Assembly (NCBI RefSeq): GCF_000381905.1
Contig: NZ_KB907278.1
Coordinates: 1,305 to 64,011 of the forward strand
Direction: 5' to 3'
Length of the DNA stretch: 62,707 bases
From: Paenibacillus fonticola DSM 21315
GTDB lineage: Bacteria; Bacillota; Bacilli; Paenibacillales; Paenibacillaceae
Shown: piece after piece, positions 18,711 through 27,750 of the stretch
Layout: the number at the start of each line of letters is the position of its first letter
How positions within the stretch are numbered: the first letter of the stretch is position 1
Notes under the pieces: model-generated
What the model was told of the DNA's origin: nothing
Database searches by the model: none
What the model saw: only the letters and a program-made list of their open reading frames with translations
Translations under genes and position numbers: made by a program

Positions 18711-21700
18711 TTAAGAAAATGCTTCATACAGAGATTGAAGCTGCTTCGGTACAGCCTGCCAGGCTGCCGTATCGTCAGATGATTCCGCCATGCCGGTCAT
18801 GCCTGTCTCCCATTCGCTCCACTGCGCCTCAAACGCCGCAGCCATCGCTGCGAATCTGGCCGAGGTTTCCTCCGTATAATATTGAATCAACTGATTCCCG
18901 TAGCGCTGTACGGCCTCCTTTACGCTTTCACTCAGCGGTTCCTCCAGAGCATCGCGCAATTTTTGTTTACCCCCTCCTTCGAAAAATGACTTTGGATTTT
19001 TGAAAAAGCTCCAATATTGTAAAGCCTTAAAGCTGTACTCCAAAGTACTTTCCTGAACGTTTGGAGTCAGCCAGGCAGAAGCAGTGTGTATAGATAACGC
19101 AGGCATTGCTGGAATGTCCTGCTCCATTTTGGCAAGCCAGGCGGCCGATTCGCTCTGCAGCAAGTCATCGCACTTCTTCTCCAACCGCAAGGTGGTTGCC
19201 TGAACCTCACGCTGAAGCTCAATGCTCAACTGATCCATCCAGCCCTTCAGCGAGGCGGCAAATTTGCGCTTCATGTCCCCGCCGTCATCTTGAAGCAAAG
19301 ATGGATGGAAGTAGTCATGGAATAAATCTGCGGCCAGAAATTGCAGCCTTCTCCGCACATGAAACAGCAGTTCCTCTGTCTCCTGGGCAATTTCCACTTG
19401 TCTGCTCCGATGGCTCAGCGCCTGGAGCTCTGCATGGAAGAGCTGGCGATCCAGAGACAATTGCGCCCGGATTGCTTCCCGCTCCTCCTTGCTTTTGGTG
19501 AGCGTCTCATTCCACTGCTCCACCCGCGAAATAATTTGCTGCAGCTCATGGCGGGCGGCATGAACGGCCAAACCAGCCAAGTCTTCGCCGATAAATTTGA
19601 AGAACGGTCTCTCAAAGCTTATCAAGCCGGAAGCCTCGAGGACGGCACAATCCCCTGACATTTTGGATTCTAGGGCATTCATGCTCGATACAGGATAAAT
19701 CTGCGGCGACTCGATTCCGGCTGAGCGCAGCCCGTCTTCCACATGCTCGACTACGCTCGCCAACTCCTCCGGCGTGGCAGCCAGATCGGCCGCGTTTACG
19801 ATAAAGAACATTTTATCCAGCGCAAAGCTTCCCTTTACCCGGCCCAAATGGCTCAGGAACTGGCGATCCGCGCGGGAAAACGCATGATTGTAATAAGTTA
19901 CGTACAGCAATGCATCGCTATTCTTCATATATTCAAAAGTAACGCCGGTATGGCGGGCATGAATGGAATCCGCTCCCGGCGTATCCACGATAACGATCCC
20001 CTGCTCGGTGAGCGGACAAGAATAATACAGATCAATACCGGCCACAAAGCAAGCCCGGCTCTCTTCCGATACATAAGCGGAAAATTGCTCCAGCCCGGTA
20101 ACCTCCCGGCCGCCTAGGCGCGGGGCATTGTCCTCCCAGCCTGATGCAGCCGCTTTCAGGAAGCTGAAGTGAGCGCGTCCGGAAGGCGGCACGTCCGGGG
20201 CCTTCAGCTTGTTCACTGCGGCCAGCCAGCTTCCTTCCTTCCATGCTCCCAACTGAAGCGCCTCGAAAGAATAAGCCAGGTCCTCCTGCATCGCTTCCAT
20301 CGTCTTAAAAGCGATGGCTGCCTGGCCGTGCATCATGTCCCCTTCAGGCGCCATGATGCGGTTGATCGCCGCAGTGGTAGGATGCGGCGATACGGGCAGT
20401 ACGCGAGCCCCCAATAGGGCGTTGGCGAAGGATGATTTACCCGCGCTGAAAGCCCCGAACAGCGCGACTGTAAAGCGGCCGCCGCCAAGGGCGGCTGCGC
20501 GGTCGCGCAGCTCACGTACCCCCGACCCGAAGGCGGGGAACGGAGCCAGCGCCTCGGCCGCGGCGCCAAGCGCGGCCGCCGCCGCGCCCAGCCGCTGCCG
20601 CCCGCGGATGGCCGCGGCTGAGCCAGCGGCGCTCTGCTGCTGCGGCAGTTGGCTCGCGGCCGAATGCGGCGGCGGGCCTGCGGGCGCGGGCTGCGCCGCC
20701 GGTTCAGCGCCTGGCTGTGGCGGCTGCAAGCCTGCAGCTTTCGGCTGCCGCTTCTCGCCTGCCGCTTCTGGCCGTTGCGGGTGGTCCATCGCCCCTACCT
20801 GCTGCTGGCCCACGCCTTCAAGCTGTGGCGCCCGGCCCACAGCCTCCGGCTGCGCAGCCGTCGCCATGTCCCTCACCTCCGGCAATGTGCCGGGAGGGAG
20901 GGACGGGCGCGCGCCGAGCAGCGCGTGCATGCGCCGTGCGCGCGCGCCGCTGGCTGAGCGCAGCGCTTGCAGCTGCGCCGCGGCCGTGGAGCGCGCCAGC
21001 AGCGCCTCGCGCGATGCGGCCAGCCCCTGCCGGGCGGCCGTCAGGCGCGGCGCCAGCTCCGCCAGCAGCTCCTCCGCCAGGAGAAGCGCGGCGCGGCGGT
21101 AGCGGCCTGTAATGCCGGCCGCTACGTCAGCGGCGTAGCGAAGCGTATATTCGCCGGTTAGCACCGCACCTTCGCGGGCAGGGCCGGCGATCCACTCCTC
21201 CTCCGCCTGTGGAAGCACAGCGTCCAGCCTGCTTTCCCATTCCGCGCTCCACAGCTCCTCCGCTTTTCCAAGACGGCGCAGCATGTCGCGCACATGCCAA
21301 TCGACCTGGGCCAGCGTCTGTTCGCGCAGCTTAAGCAGAAACTGCTCTGCCCTCCGCTGTTTCTCGCGCTCCGTTTTAGCCGTATGGAACAATAGTCCCG
21401 TTTTGAAGCCAGGCTTGCGGCTCTCCAAATAAAGCTCTGCCGCATCGCGAAGTGGCGGCGTCATAATATGGGCATTGACAAGAAAGCCGTCCAGTTCCGC
21501 TATAAACTCATCTCGCAATTTCGGAAGCAAATGGTCCTTTTCGGCAGCTTCCTGCTCCAGAGCTAACAGCTCTGCCTCCAGGCTCGCAAAAGCCTGCTCC
21601 CCGCCGATCTGGTCCAGCAGCCTTTGGCTCTCCTCTTCATCATCGGCATCCAGCCGTTTCAAGTACTGCTCTCCTCCATGAAATAGCGAACAGTCAATAC

Positions 21701-22514
21701 TGAACTCAAGCAAGCTCTGACGCACATCGAACAGCGAGTCGATGGTCTCTTCCAGCTGGGACAACATGTTTAGAGGATGGGATACTTCCTTCAAGGAAAT
21801 ATAGAACACCCCAGACGGCACGATTCCCCATAGTTCAAAAGCATCCTCCACCGATTTCCGGTAAGCTGCAAATGACAACTCATGCGCCCGGTGTTTATCG
21901 ATTTGATTCACCACGAGGTACAAAGGCTTACCCCAGTCCGCCAACCGTTTGGCAAATGTCAGGTTGCTCTCGGACAAAACATGGTTATAATCCATCACAT
22001 AGAACACCACATCTGCGAGATGCAGCGCCGAATTGGTAGCCAGCGCATGACCGGCATCATTGGAATCAACGCCAGGGGTGTCCAGCAGCACACCATGCTC
22101 GCCCAGTATAGGAACATCGTCCCATAACGAAATCATCGAATATGTATTTCCGTCCCGGTAATACTCATCCAGCCGGTCAAGCTCCACCTCAACCTCTGCC
22201 GCGGTTCCCGCTGCTGCTTCTGCACGATTCAGCACCGCACGGGGCTGGCCGTTGCGAATCGCTGCGATGTTTGCTGTAGTTGGAATGGGACCGGACGGAA
22301 GCACCGGTTTGCCGCATAGCCTGTTGATCAAGCTCGACTTTCCCGCCGAGAAATGCCCGCAAAACGAAAAAGTTAATTCATGAGCCGCTAGCTTCCTCCT
22401 TAAATCTTCAATTTCCCGAAGCGCCTGTGGATCTTGCTCTTCCCGATATATTTCCCATAATTGGTCAAGGCGGTCACGAAGCCGCTGATCCTGACCAATT
22501 GTCAACGTTTCCAT
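18711..22514 (-). CDS. dynA: Two-headed bacterial dynamin-like protein
   Basis: A 1267-residue protein with two GTPase modules in tandem, as in Bacillus DynA (YpbR, about 1190 residues), a membrane-fusing and membrane-stress protein. Head 1: P-loop GHFSAGKSS at 53-61, switch LLDTPGVDS, and NQID. Head 2: GAFSAGKSS near residue 686, switch IVDTPGADS, and NAAD in place of NKxD. Each is followed by long helical stalk sequence. Between them (roughly residues 555-645) is a Pro/Ala/Gln-rich linker whose DNA is far richer in GC than the flanks. Start at 22514 follows AAGGAG; the frame opens 11 codons earlier. It precedes the ABC exporter genes on the same strand. Confidence 0.93.
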   Translation of the reverse strand: METLTIGQDQRLRDRLDQLWEIYREEQDPQALREIEDLRRKLAAHELTFSFCGHFSAGKSSLINRLCGKPVLPSGPIPTTANIAAIRNGQPRAVLNRAEAAAGTAAEVEVELDRLDEYYRDGNTYSMISLWDDVPILGEHGVLLDTPGVDSNDAGHALATNSALHLADVVFYVMDYNHVLSESNLTFAKRLADWGKPLYLVVNQIDKHRAHELSFAAYRKSVEDAFELWGIVPSGVFYISLKEVSHPLNMLSQLEETIDSLFDVRQSLLEFSIDCSLFHGGEQYLKRLDADDEEESQRLLDQIGGEQAFASLEAELLALEQEAAEKDHLLPKLRDEFIAELDGFLVNAHIMTPPLRDAAELYLESRKPGFKTGLLFHTAKTEREKQRRAEQFLLKLREQTLAQVDWHVRDMLRRLGKAEELWSAEWESRLDAVLPQAEEEWIAGPAREGAVLTGEYTLRYAADVAAGITGRYRRAALLLAEELLAELAPRLTAARQGLAASREALLARSTAAAQLQALRSASGARARRMHALLGARPSLPPGTLPEVRDMATAAQPEAVGRAPQLEGVGQQQVGAMDHPQRPEAAGEKRQPKAAGLQPPQPGAEPAAQPAPAGPPPHSAASQLPQQQSAAGSAAAIRGRQRLGAAAAALGAAAEALAPFPAFGSGVRELRDRAAALGGGRFTVALFGAFSAGKSSFANALLGARVLPVSPHPTTAAINRIMAPEGDMMHGQAAIAFKTMEAMQEDLAYSFEALQLGAWKEGSWLAAVNKLKAPDVPPSGRAHFSFLKAAASGWEDNAPRLGGREVTGLEQFSAYVSEESRACFVAGIDLYYSCPLTEQGIVIVDTPGADSIHARHTGVTFEYMKNSDALLYVTYYNHAFSRADRQFLSHLGRVKGSFALDKMFFIVNAADLAATPEELASVVEHVEDGLRSAGIESPQIYPVSSMNALESKMSGDCAVLEASGLISFERPFFKFIGEDLAGLAVHAARHELQQIISRVEQWNETLTKSKEEREAIRAQLSLDRQLFHAELQALSHRSRQVEIAQETEELLFHVRRRLQFLAADLFHDYFHPSLLQDDGGDMKRKFAASLKGWMDQLSIELQREVQATTLRLEKKCDDLLQSESAAWLAKMEQDIPAMPALSIHTASAWLTPNVQESTLEYSFKALQYWSFFKNPKSFFEGGGKQKLRDALEEPLSESVKEAVQRYGNQLIQYYTEETSARFAAMAAAFEAQWSEWETGMTGMAESSDDTAAWQAVPKQLQSLYEAFS

Positions 22515-23132
22515 GATTATGTATCTCCTTCTGCATGTTCGCATCATTAGGCCGGGTGCTGTTTGCTTTTATATAAGTTGAACCATTGAAAGGGATGTGG
22601 GCCAAGTACGTAAATTGTTCCTACGGTCGTTGTTGCTCCCTGAATTCTTGGATGATATCGATTCGTAAGAGGTAGGAATCCGCTCATAAAGGCGACCACA
22701 AGCTTATGCGCCTCGAAGCAGCTTTCCTTCAGAAAGCTTTCAGTATGCTTTCGAAGCCGCTTTCTTTCAGAAAGCTTTCAAATTCTTCGGAATTATGTTC
22801 TACCCTGCCTGCATCCTATTTTTTAGTTTAGCTTATATAGATTGACAATTACTTACAGCTCCGCTGTATCTTAGTGTTTCATCTCCTACGAATTCCATGT
22901 CTTAGGAAATACATTCATTTTACATGAGTGGCATCCTACATGGAAGTCTCATAATCCGTGATTTTCCTGTAAAATTTAAAGAACTACCCGGGTATTTAAG
23001 GAAAAACACCGTTCAGAGTACATTGTTCTCTGTCAAATGGCGTTTAGCTTCCTTTTTAGACCAAACCGACTTTATACTTCATTATTGTTCTTAAGATTTA
23101 TAAACAGCATACTCCAATTGCGATAATAAAAA
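22515..23132. other. Non-coding gap upstream of dynA
   Basis: No credible gene in either direction. The only structure seen is the duplicated 22-bp unit at 22721-22780. The region should hold the dynA promoter, but no convincing -35/-10 pair was picked out. Confidence 0.4.
22721..22780. repeat. Duplicated 22-bp self-complementary unit
   Basis: gctttccttcagaaagcttt at 22721 recurs as gctttctttcagaaagcttt at 22759, a 38-bp period; each unit contains the palindrome GAAAGCTTTC and can fold back on itself. Confidence 0.6.
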
Positions 23133-23171
23133 AATAACCGGCCTGCGGGGCAACCCCGAAGACGGTTATTT
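23133..23171 (-). terminator. Terminator of the 94-residue protein gene
   Basis: AAATAACCG (23133-23141 region) pairs with CGGTTATTT (to 23171) around an inner GCGGGG/CCCCG helix. On the minus strand it is followed by a run of T. Confidence 0.85.
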
Positions 23172-23186
23172 ATGACGAAGCTTCAA

Positions 23187-23471
23187 TCACATCGTTGGCG
23201 CTTCAAGCAGCTCGCCTTCTGATGGAATTAATATTTCGAACACTTTGCCATGCTGGAGAATCGTAATGCCTTTCTCCTTATCCTTCATAACTACAACTTC
23301 CGGCTTCACCGCCATGCGTTCCAAGTAGTGGCTTGGCACTTCGCCGGAATCGCTCACCGTGATGCCTTCGAGTTCCCGCTCATCGTTCTCCTGTAAATCA
23401 ATTTCGATTACTTGTTCGAACATATCCGAGAATTTTTCAAAATTGTCCGTGTACACAGAAATACATTTCAT
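23187..23471 (-). CDS. Small conserved protein of unknown function
   Basis: A 94-residue acidic soluble protein opening MKCISVYTDNFEKFSDMFE. It has no signal peptide or membrane segment. I recall similar proteins in Paenibacillus genomes but know no function. It has a single clear ATG, its own terminator and normal codon use, and sits 33 bases after nth on the same strand, so the two may be co-transcribed. Confidence 0.75.
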   Translation of the reverse strand: MKCISVYTDNFEKFSDMFEQVIEIDLQENDERELEGITVSDSGEVPSHYLERMAVKPEVVVMKDKEKGITILQHGKVFEILIPSEGELLEAPTM

Positions 23472-23504
23472 GGAGTCTCATCCTCTTCTATCTAGGTTTG
23501 TAAG

Positions 23505-24173
23505 TCACTTCTCTCTATCTTTTCTGACCAGTGACTTTTTCATACGTTTTTTGCCTTCCCGGCAAACATCCAGCAACGGACAAACCTCGCATTGCGGATT
23601 TTGGGCTTTACAGTGATATCTTCCGAAAAAGATGAGCCGGTGATGTGTAATCGTCCACTCTTCTCTAGGAACCCGCTTCATCAGCTTCTTCTCGACTTCA
23701 AGTACGGAATCGTTCCAGCCAGCTAGTCCCAGCCGCTTGCTGACACGCTCCACATGCGTATCGACGGCAATTGCCGGTACATCAAATGCATTGGACACGA
23801 CAACGTTAGCCGTTTTGCGCCCTACACCTGGAAGCTTAACCAGCTCGGCATGCTCTCTGGGCACTTCACCATCATACTGCTCAATGAGAATCCGGCATAA
23901 ATTCTGAATATGCTTCGCTTTACTCCGAAATAATCCAATCCTCCGGATATCCTGCTCCAGCTCTTCCAACGGAACAGAAAGATAGTCTTCCGGTGTCTTA
24001 TATTTCTGAAATAAATCATCCGTCACCTTGTTTACGGTTGCATCGGTGCACTGCGCCGACAGCAGCACGGCAATCGTCAATTCGAACGCATTGCTGTGGC
24101 GGAGCTCACAGTGCGCATCCGGAAACATAGCGCCGATGCAGTCCAGAATATGACGGACACCCGCGGCATTCAT
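23505..24173 (-). CDS. nth: Endonuclease III (DNA glycosylase/AP lyase)
   Basis: A 222-residue base-excision enzyme that removes oxidised pyrimidines and cleaves the AP site. The helix-hairpin-helix LPGVGRKTANVV carries catalytic lysine K120; the general base is D138 in VDTHVERV; both numbers match E. coli Nth. The C-terminal iron-sulphur loop is C-x6-C-x2-C-x5-C. The ATG at 24173 gives the family length; the open frame continues 52 codons upstream through the SLH gene's terminator, which is not plausible coding. Confidence 0.96.
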   Translation of the reverse strand: MNAAGVRHILDCIGAMFPDAHCELRHSNAFELTIAVLLSAQCTDATVNKVTDDLFQKYKTPEDYLSVPLEELEQDIRRIGLFRSKAKHIQNLCRILIEQYDGEVPREHAELVKLPGVGRKTANVVVSNAFDVPAIAVDTHVERVSKRLGLAGWNDSVLEVEKKLMKRVPREEWTITHHRLIFFGRYHCKAQNPQCEVCPLLDVCREGKKRMKKSLVRKDREK

Positions 24174-24205
24174 GTCTCCACCTAACCTTTCTTTACGAAT
24201 CTTCA

Positions 24206-24251
24206 CGAAGAAAACCGTCCTGCCCGGGAATGATCCCGCAACAAGACGGTT
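24206..24251 (-). terminator. Terminator of the SLH-protein gene
   Basis: AACCGTC (24213-24219) pairs with GACGGTT (24245-24251), with an inner GGG/CCC helix; TTTTCTT follows on the minus strand. Confidence 0.8.
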
Positions 24252-24267
24252 ATTCTCACGAAAATGA

Positions 24268-27012
24268 TTATTGTTTTTCGATTTCAACGAGTCTGTCGCC
24301 ATTGAAATATAAAACAATTTTATCATCATCTTTCAGAGATTGCACGGAAATAGTCGTATCACCTTGGTGAACATACGTATCCGCATTTACAAAAAACTTA
24401 TATTTGTCATCAGCGATGCTCGCTCTTTTCACAACAAGTTCTCTGGCATTCGCGTCATAACGGGAAAATTTCCGTTCTAATGCAGGCAATACCTTCACGA
24501 CAAGTGTACCATCAATTTCTTTATGCACCTCTACATGATCAGACGTAGTCAAGGTATTCGCCCCTGTCGCTACGGAAGTGCCGCGGTGCACCTTAACACC
24601 GTTTGCCAGCGGGAAGGACTCTAATGTCCCCGTAAATGTTTTCACCGTCAATGTCGAGGCGTCGATATTTTGAATGCTGCCCAGCGTCAACTTCACCACT
24701 TGAAGGGCTACCGCTTTATGGCCATTAAATGACACGTTAATCGTTTGACCGTTTTGGATATCCGCTATTCTGATCGGGTTTCCGCTATCGTTCGTAAGCA
24801 CCGTTTGATCGATATAGATGCTTTCTGTAATTCCTTTGCTATTAAGCACCCGAACACGGCTCATGGAAGTATCTACGGAGCTAACTACAAATTGGGCCGA
24901 GGACTTCACGGCAAGTGTCTGTACGACGTCCTGATTCGTGCTGAGCAGTGCGATAACCGGATCACCGACTTTAATATCATTAAAGTTCATTCCGCTCCGG
25001 CCGTACAGCTCGATAGCTGGCGCAGTTCCCTGATACGGAAGCGTCACCGTTTTGCCGCCAGCGGTCAATAACGTAATCTTCTTTTCCGATGTATTAGCAG
25101 ATACGAAAGTTCCTTCATACTTATAAATCATTTGTACGCTTAAAGCTCTGTTACCGATATAAGTCAACTGAATTTTCCGGTCTTTGCTGAGCAATGTCTC
25201 CAGACCGGCTAACGTCGGCTGCGTGGAGTTGTATTCCACCTTCGTTTTCTCATCTAATACAAACACATGCGGCTTCATATTTCCATCCAATACGGTCAAC
25301 GTCTTCGTCTTGCTATCATAATTTACAATCGTCGCCGCATTCAATTGCTCGGATTGACGGCCTTGCACTACGATCTTCGTCACCCGGTCGTCCGCATCCA
25401 GCGTTAACTCCACCTTGTCTCCGCCGTGCAAATCTGCAATCAGATCATCGTAGGTAGCCTCGCTAATTCCGCCGATGATGATCTCCGGCTTCTCGGCCAA
25501 CAGCTTAACTTCAGGATAGCCGCTCGCATTGCTATACGTAAGCAGCAATCCGTTCGGGTCCAGGCTCAGCAGCGTGCCGGTGACTGAACGCTCCACACTC
25601 TGTGTAACTTCCAGCGATTCCAGCACACTATTGCTCACCGAATATTTAATAGAAGAATTTTCTCTCAATTCTCCCAAATTATTGAGCTTCTGACTTTGAT
25701 ATAACAATATTGTCTTATCGTTCACTGCAAAGGTCTCGACACTGCCATCCTTATCACGAATAGTCACTTTCTTGCCGGTCACATCAATTGACTCGATCGT
25801 GCCTGTTCCGGACTTGTTCACTAAAGCCGATTTTACTTGAACGATGACCGGCTTCTTAGCTGCCGTATAAGTTTCCCGCTGTACGATGATCATGCTTTCA
25901 GGAGTAAGGCTTGCTGGTTCTACCTTATTGCCGTTTTGATCAAGAAATGTCGTGCTGCTGTCGAATGTATATTCTACGGAATCATTGTTTACGAGCATCA
26001 ATATCCGAGTACCGCCCAGAATGCGCAGCAGCGTACCTTCCGTGGTCTCTAATTGCTGTTTTGCATCTGTAACTTCAACGTAGGCGGCTGATCCGATTTT
26101 ATCGATCGCCATTACCTTCGTATAAGGCTTCAGCTCACTTTTTGAAATCTTCAGCTGGGAATCTTTCGTGAAATAGACGCTGCGATTGTCGAGAGTGAAA
26201 CTCTTAAGTTGATTATCGACATAAAGGGTCAGCTTGCTGTCGGTTAATTCGGTTACGATACCTTCATAGACGTTCGAATAACCCGCTTGCAGATGCTCTC
26301 CGCCTTTACCGAAAAAGGTCGCAATTTGGGCTCGGGTCACGCTTCCTTGCGGATCGAATTTATTGCCTTCAATTCCCTTCGTAATGTCCAGTTGGGCTGC
26401 CAAATTGACGTAGCCGCGTACCGCTGCAGAAATTTTGTTATGGTCGGCAAAGCCGGTCGCTGTATTGCCAAGGGCTTTAGCTTCAGCCTCCTTGCCTAGG
26501 GCACGAATGAGTATTTTGGCAACCCATTCGCGGGACGCTTTCTTCTGTCCCCATGATTCCTTGGCGTTTAAGGCCGCCAGTTCTTCTTCCTTGTCGATTA
26601 AATTCTTTTTCAGAGCCAATTCAATATATGCTTTGGAGTAGCCGCTAACTTGCAGCTCTGCAGGAGCGGTATCCCCACTGCCAAGCTCTCCGCTCAAATT
26701 CATAAAGCGGATAGCCATCGTGATCGCTTCCTGATGCGTTACGTTGTCGCTCGGACGGAATTTTCCTGCGTCACCGACGATAATTCCCTGAGCGGCCAGC
26801 TTATAAATATACTTCTCCGCCCAGAAGCCGCTTTGCACGTCACTAAATAAGGAAACCGCCGCATTATTTACATTTGCTGCTGAATTCGTTGTGGAGCTAG
26901 CCGGTTCCTCCGCAAATACAGCGGCACCGCCGCTCAAACTAATCGCCGCAGCGAGCATGGCCGAAACCGCTTTTTTAGTATTGCGTCTATAACTGCGTTT
27001 AAATGATGACAT
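24268..27012 (-). CDS. S-layer-homology (SLH) domain cell-surface protein
   Basis: A 914-residue exported protein. Signal peptide about 1-34 (cleavage near AVFA-EE). Three SLH-like units follow: SLFSDVQSGFWAEKYI, a divergent one around SGYSKAYIELALKKN, and FADHNKISAAVRGYV with TRAQIATFF. SLH units bind pyruvylated secondary wall polymer. The remaining 650 residues are a string of beta-rich repeats of the form GTI-x-D-x-KKVTI with little similarity to enzymes. It lies downstream of the amidase/GerMN genes, consistent with an envelope role. No catalytic residues are recognisable. Confidence 0.9.
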   Translation of the reverse strand: MSSFKRSYRRNTKKAVSAMLAAAISLSGGAAVFAEEPASSTTNSAANVNNAAVSLFSDVQSGFWAEKYIYKLAAQGIIVGDAGKFRPSDNVTHQEAITMAIRFMNLSGELGSGDTAPAELQVSGYSKAYIELALKKNLIDKEEELAALNAKESWGQKKASREWVAKILIRALGKEAEAKALGNTATGFADHNKISAAVRGYVNLAAQLDITKGIEGNKFDPQGSVTRAQIATFFGKGGEHLQAGYSNVYEGIVTELTDSKLTLYVDNQLKSFTLDNRSVYFTKDSQLKISKSELKPYTKVMAIDKIGSAAYVEVTDAKQQLETTEGTLLRILGGTRILMLVNNDSVEYTFDSSTTFLDQNGNKVEPASLTPESMIIVQRETYTAAKKPVIVQVKSALVNKSGTGTIESIDVTGKKVTIRDKDGSVETFAVNDKTILLYQSQKLNNLGELRENSSIKYSVSNSVLESLEVTQSVERSVTGTLLSLDPNGLLLTYSNASGYPEVKLLAEKPEIIIGGISEATYDDLIADLHGGDKVELTLDADDRVTKIVVQGRQSEQLNAATIVNYDSKTKTLTVLDGNMKPHVFVLDEKTKVEYNSTQPTLAGLETLLSKDRKIQLTYIGNRALSVQMIYKYEGTFVSANTSEKKITLLTAGGKTVTLPYQGTAPAIELYGRSGMNFNDIKVGDPVIALLSTNQDVVQTLAVKSSAQFVVSSVDTSMSRVRVLNSKGITESIYIDQTVLTNDSGNPIRIADIQNGQTINVSFNGHKAVALQVVKLTLGSIQNIDASTLTVKTFTGTLESFPLANGVKVHRGTSVATGANTLTTSDHVEVHKEIDGTLVVKVLPALERKFSRYDANARELVVKRASIADDKYKFFVNADTYVHQGDTTISVQSLKDDDKIVLYFNGDRLVEIEKQ

Positions 27013-27086
27013 TAAATTCTCCCCTTCAAAAAAATGATCTCCTAAACCATTTCGACGGCTATGGTGCGATTTCCTCCAAAAAGTTG

Positions 27087-27683
27087 CTATTTTCTCTGAA
27101 TGGGATGTTCTAATTCGACATGGCCCATGAGAGTGTCCGCTTGTTCGCCGTCAACGAGAATATCAATTGTCTGGATCTCCTCAAATTGAAACAGCTGCTT
27201 CGTTAACGCTTCTACAGCCAGCGCTTCGCCTCCAGATCCGAGACGGGCCTCATCGGGCAGTGTTATATCGACAGTCAGGTTCCCGTCGTTCATTTTAATG
27301 TCATTAAACGTTGCCTTCTCCCACAAGGATAGCAGGCCAGCGTCATTACTTTTTTGCAGCGAACTCAAAGCTTGCTCGTATTTCTGCTCCTCGCCGCTAT
27401 AAGCGATTTCCGTCTTCACTGCGATTAATTGATCTACTTGGTCATCTGTGAAATAAGTCTGGATTTCCAATTTCTCCACTTGCTCCCGGTCAGCAGGAAC
27501 GCCTTCTGCATCGCCTTCCGTATTTTCTTCTTTATTTCCTTCTTGATTTTGATCAATATTGCCCGCTCCATGTACGCTGGATTCCTGGGGCGGGCTCTGA
27601 ACCGCCTCCGGCTTTTGACCGCATCCCGCGCTTACCGCGAGCAGAAGAACCAACACTCCTGATAGCCATAATTTTTTGTTCAT
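27087..27683 (-). CDS. GerMN-domain lipoprotein (copy 1)
   Basis: A 198-residue lipoprotein. The signal ends at VSAGC (lipobox cysteine about residue 21). After an acidic Glu/Asn-rich spacer, the GerMN domain spans about 75-190, with PDEARLGSGGEALAVEALTKQLFQF as its conserved core. GerM of Bacillus is needed for spore formation and germination. Start at 27683 follows GGAGGAGG by nine bases. It is closely related to the protein encoded at 29433-29990. Confidence 0.88.
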   Translation of the reverse strand: MNKKLWLSGVLVLLLAVSAGCGQKPEAVQSPPQESSVHGAGNIDQNQEGNKEENTEGDAEGVPADREQVEKLEIQTYFTDDQVDQLIAVKTEIAYSGEEQKYEQALSSLQKSNDAGLLSLWEKATFNDIKMNDGNLTVDITLPDEARLGSGGEALAVEALTKQLFQFEEIQTIDILVDGEQADTLMGHVELEHPIQRK

Positions 27684-27704
27684 GGTCGCTTCCTCCTCCT
27701 GAAT

Positions 27705-27736
27705 GAGGGTGTTCAATATGTTTATTGAACACCCTC
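27705..27736. other. Perfect 14-bp stem-loop between amidase and GerMN genes
   Basis: GAGGGTGTTCAATA (27705-27718) pairs exactly with TATTGAACACCCTC (27723-27736) around a 4-base loop. On the minus strand no T-run follows, and it sits just ahead of the GerMN ribosome site; on the plus strand TTTTG follows. It could attenuate read-through or stabilise mRNA ends. Confidence 0.6.
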
Positions 27737-27750
27737 TTTTGTCTCCATCG

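Noticed and set aside
20314..21102. 262-codon plus-strand frame and several overlapping ones
   Set aside because: Shadow of the GC-rich DynA linker; Ala/Ser/Arg-rich composition and no ribosome site.
24174..24329. N-terminal extension of endonuclease III
   Set aside because: It would translate the terminator of the SLH gene and is not in the family; ATG at 24173 has a ribosome site.
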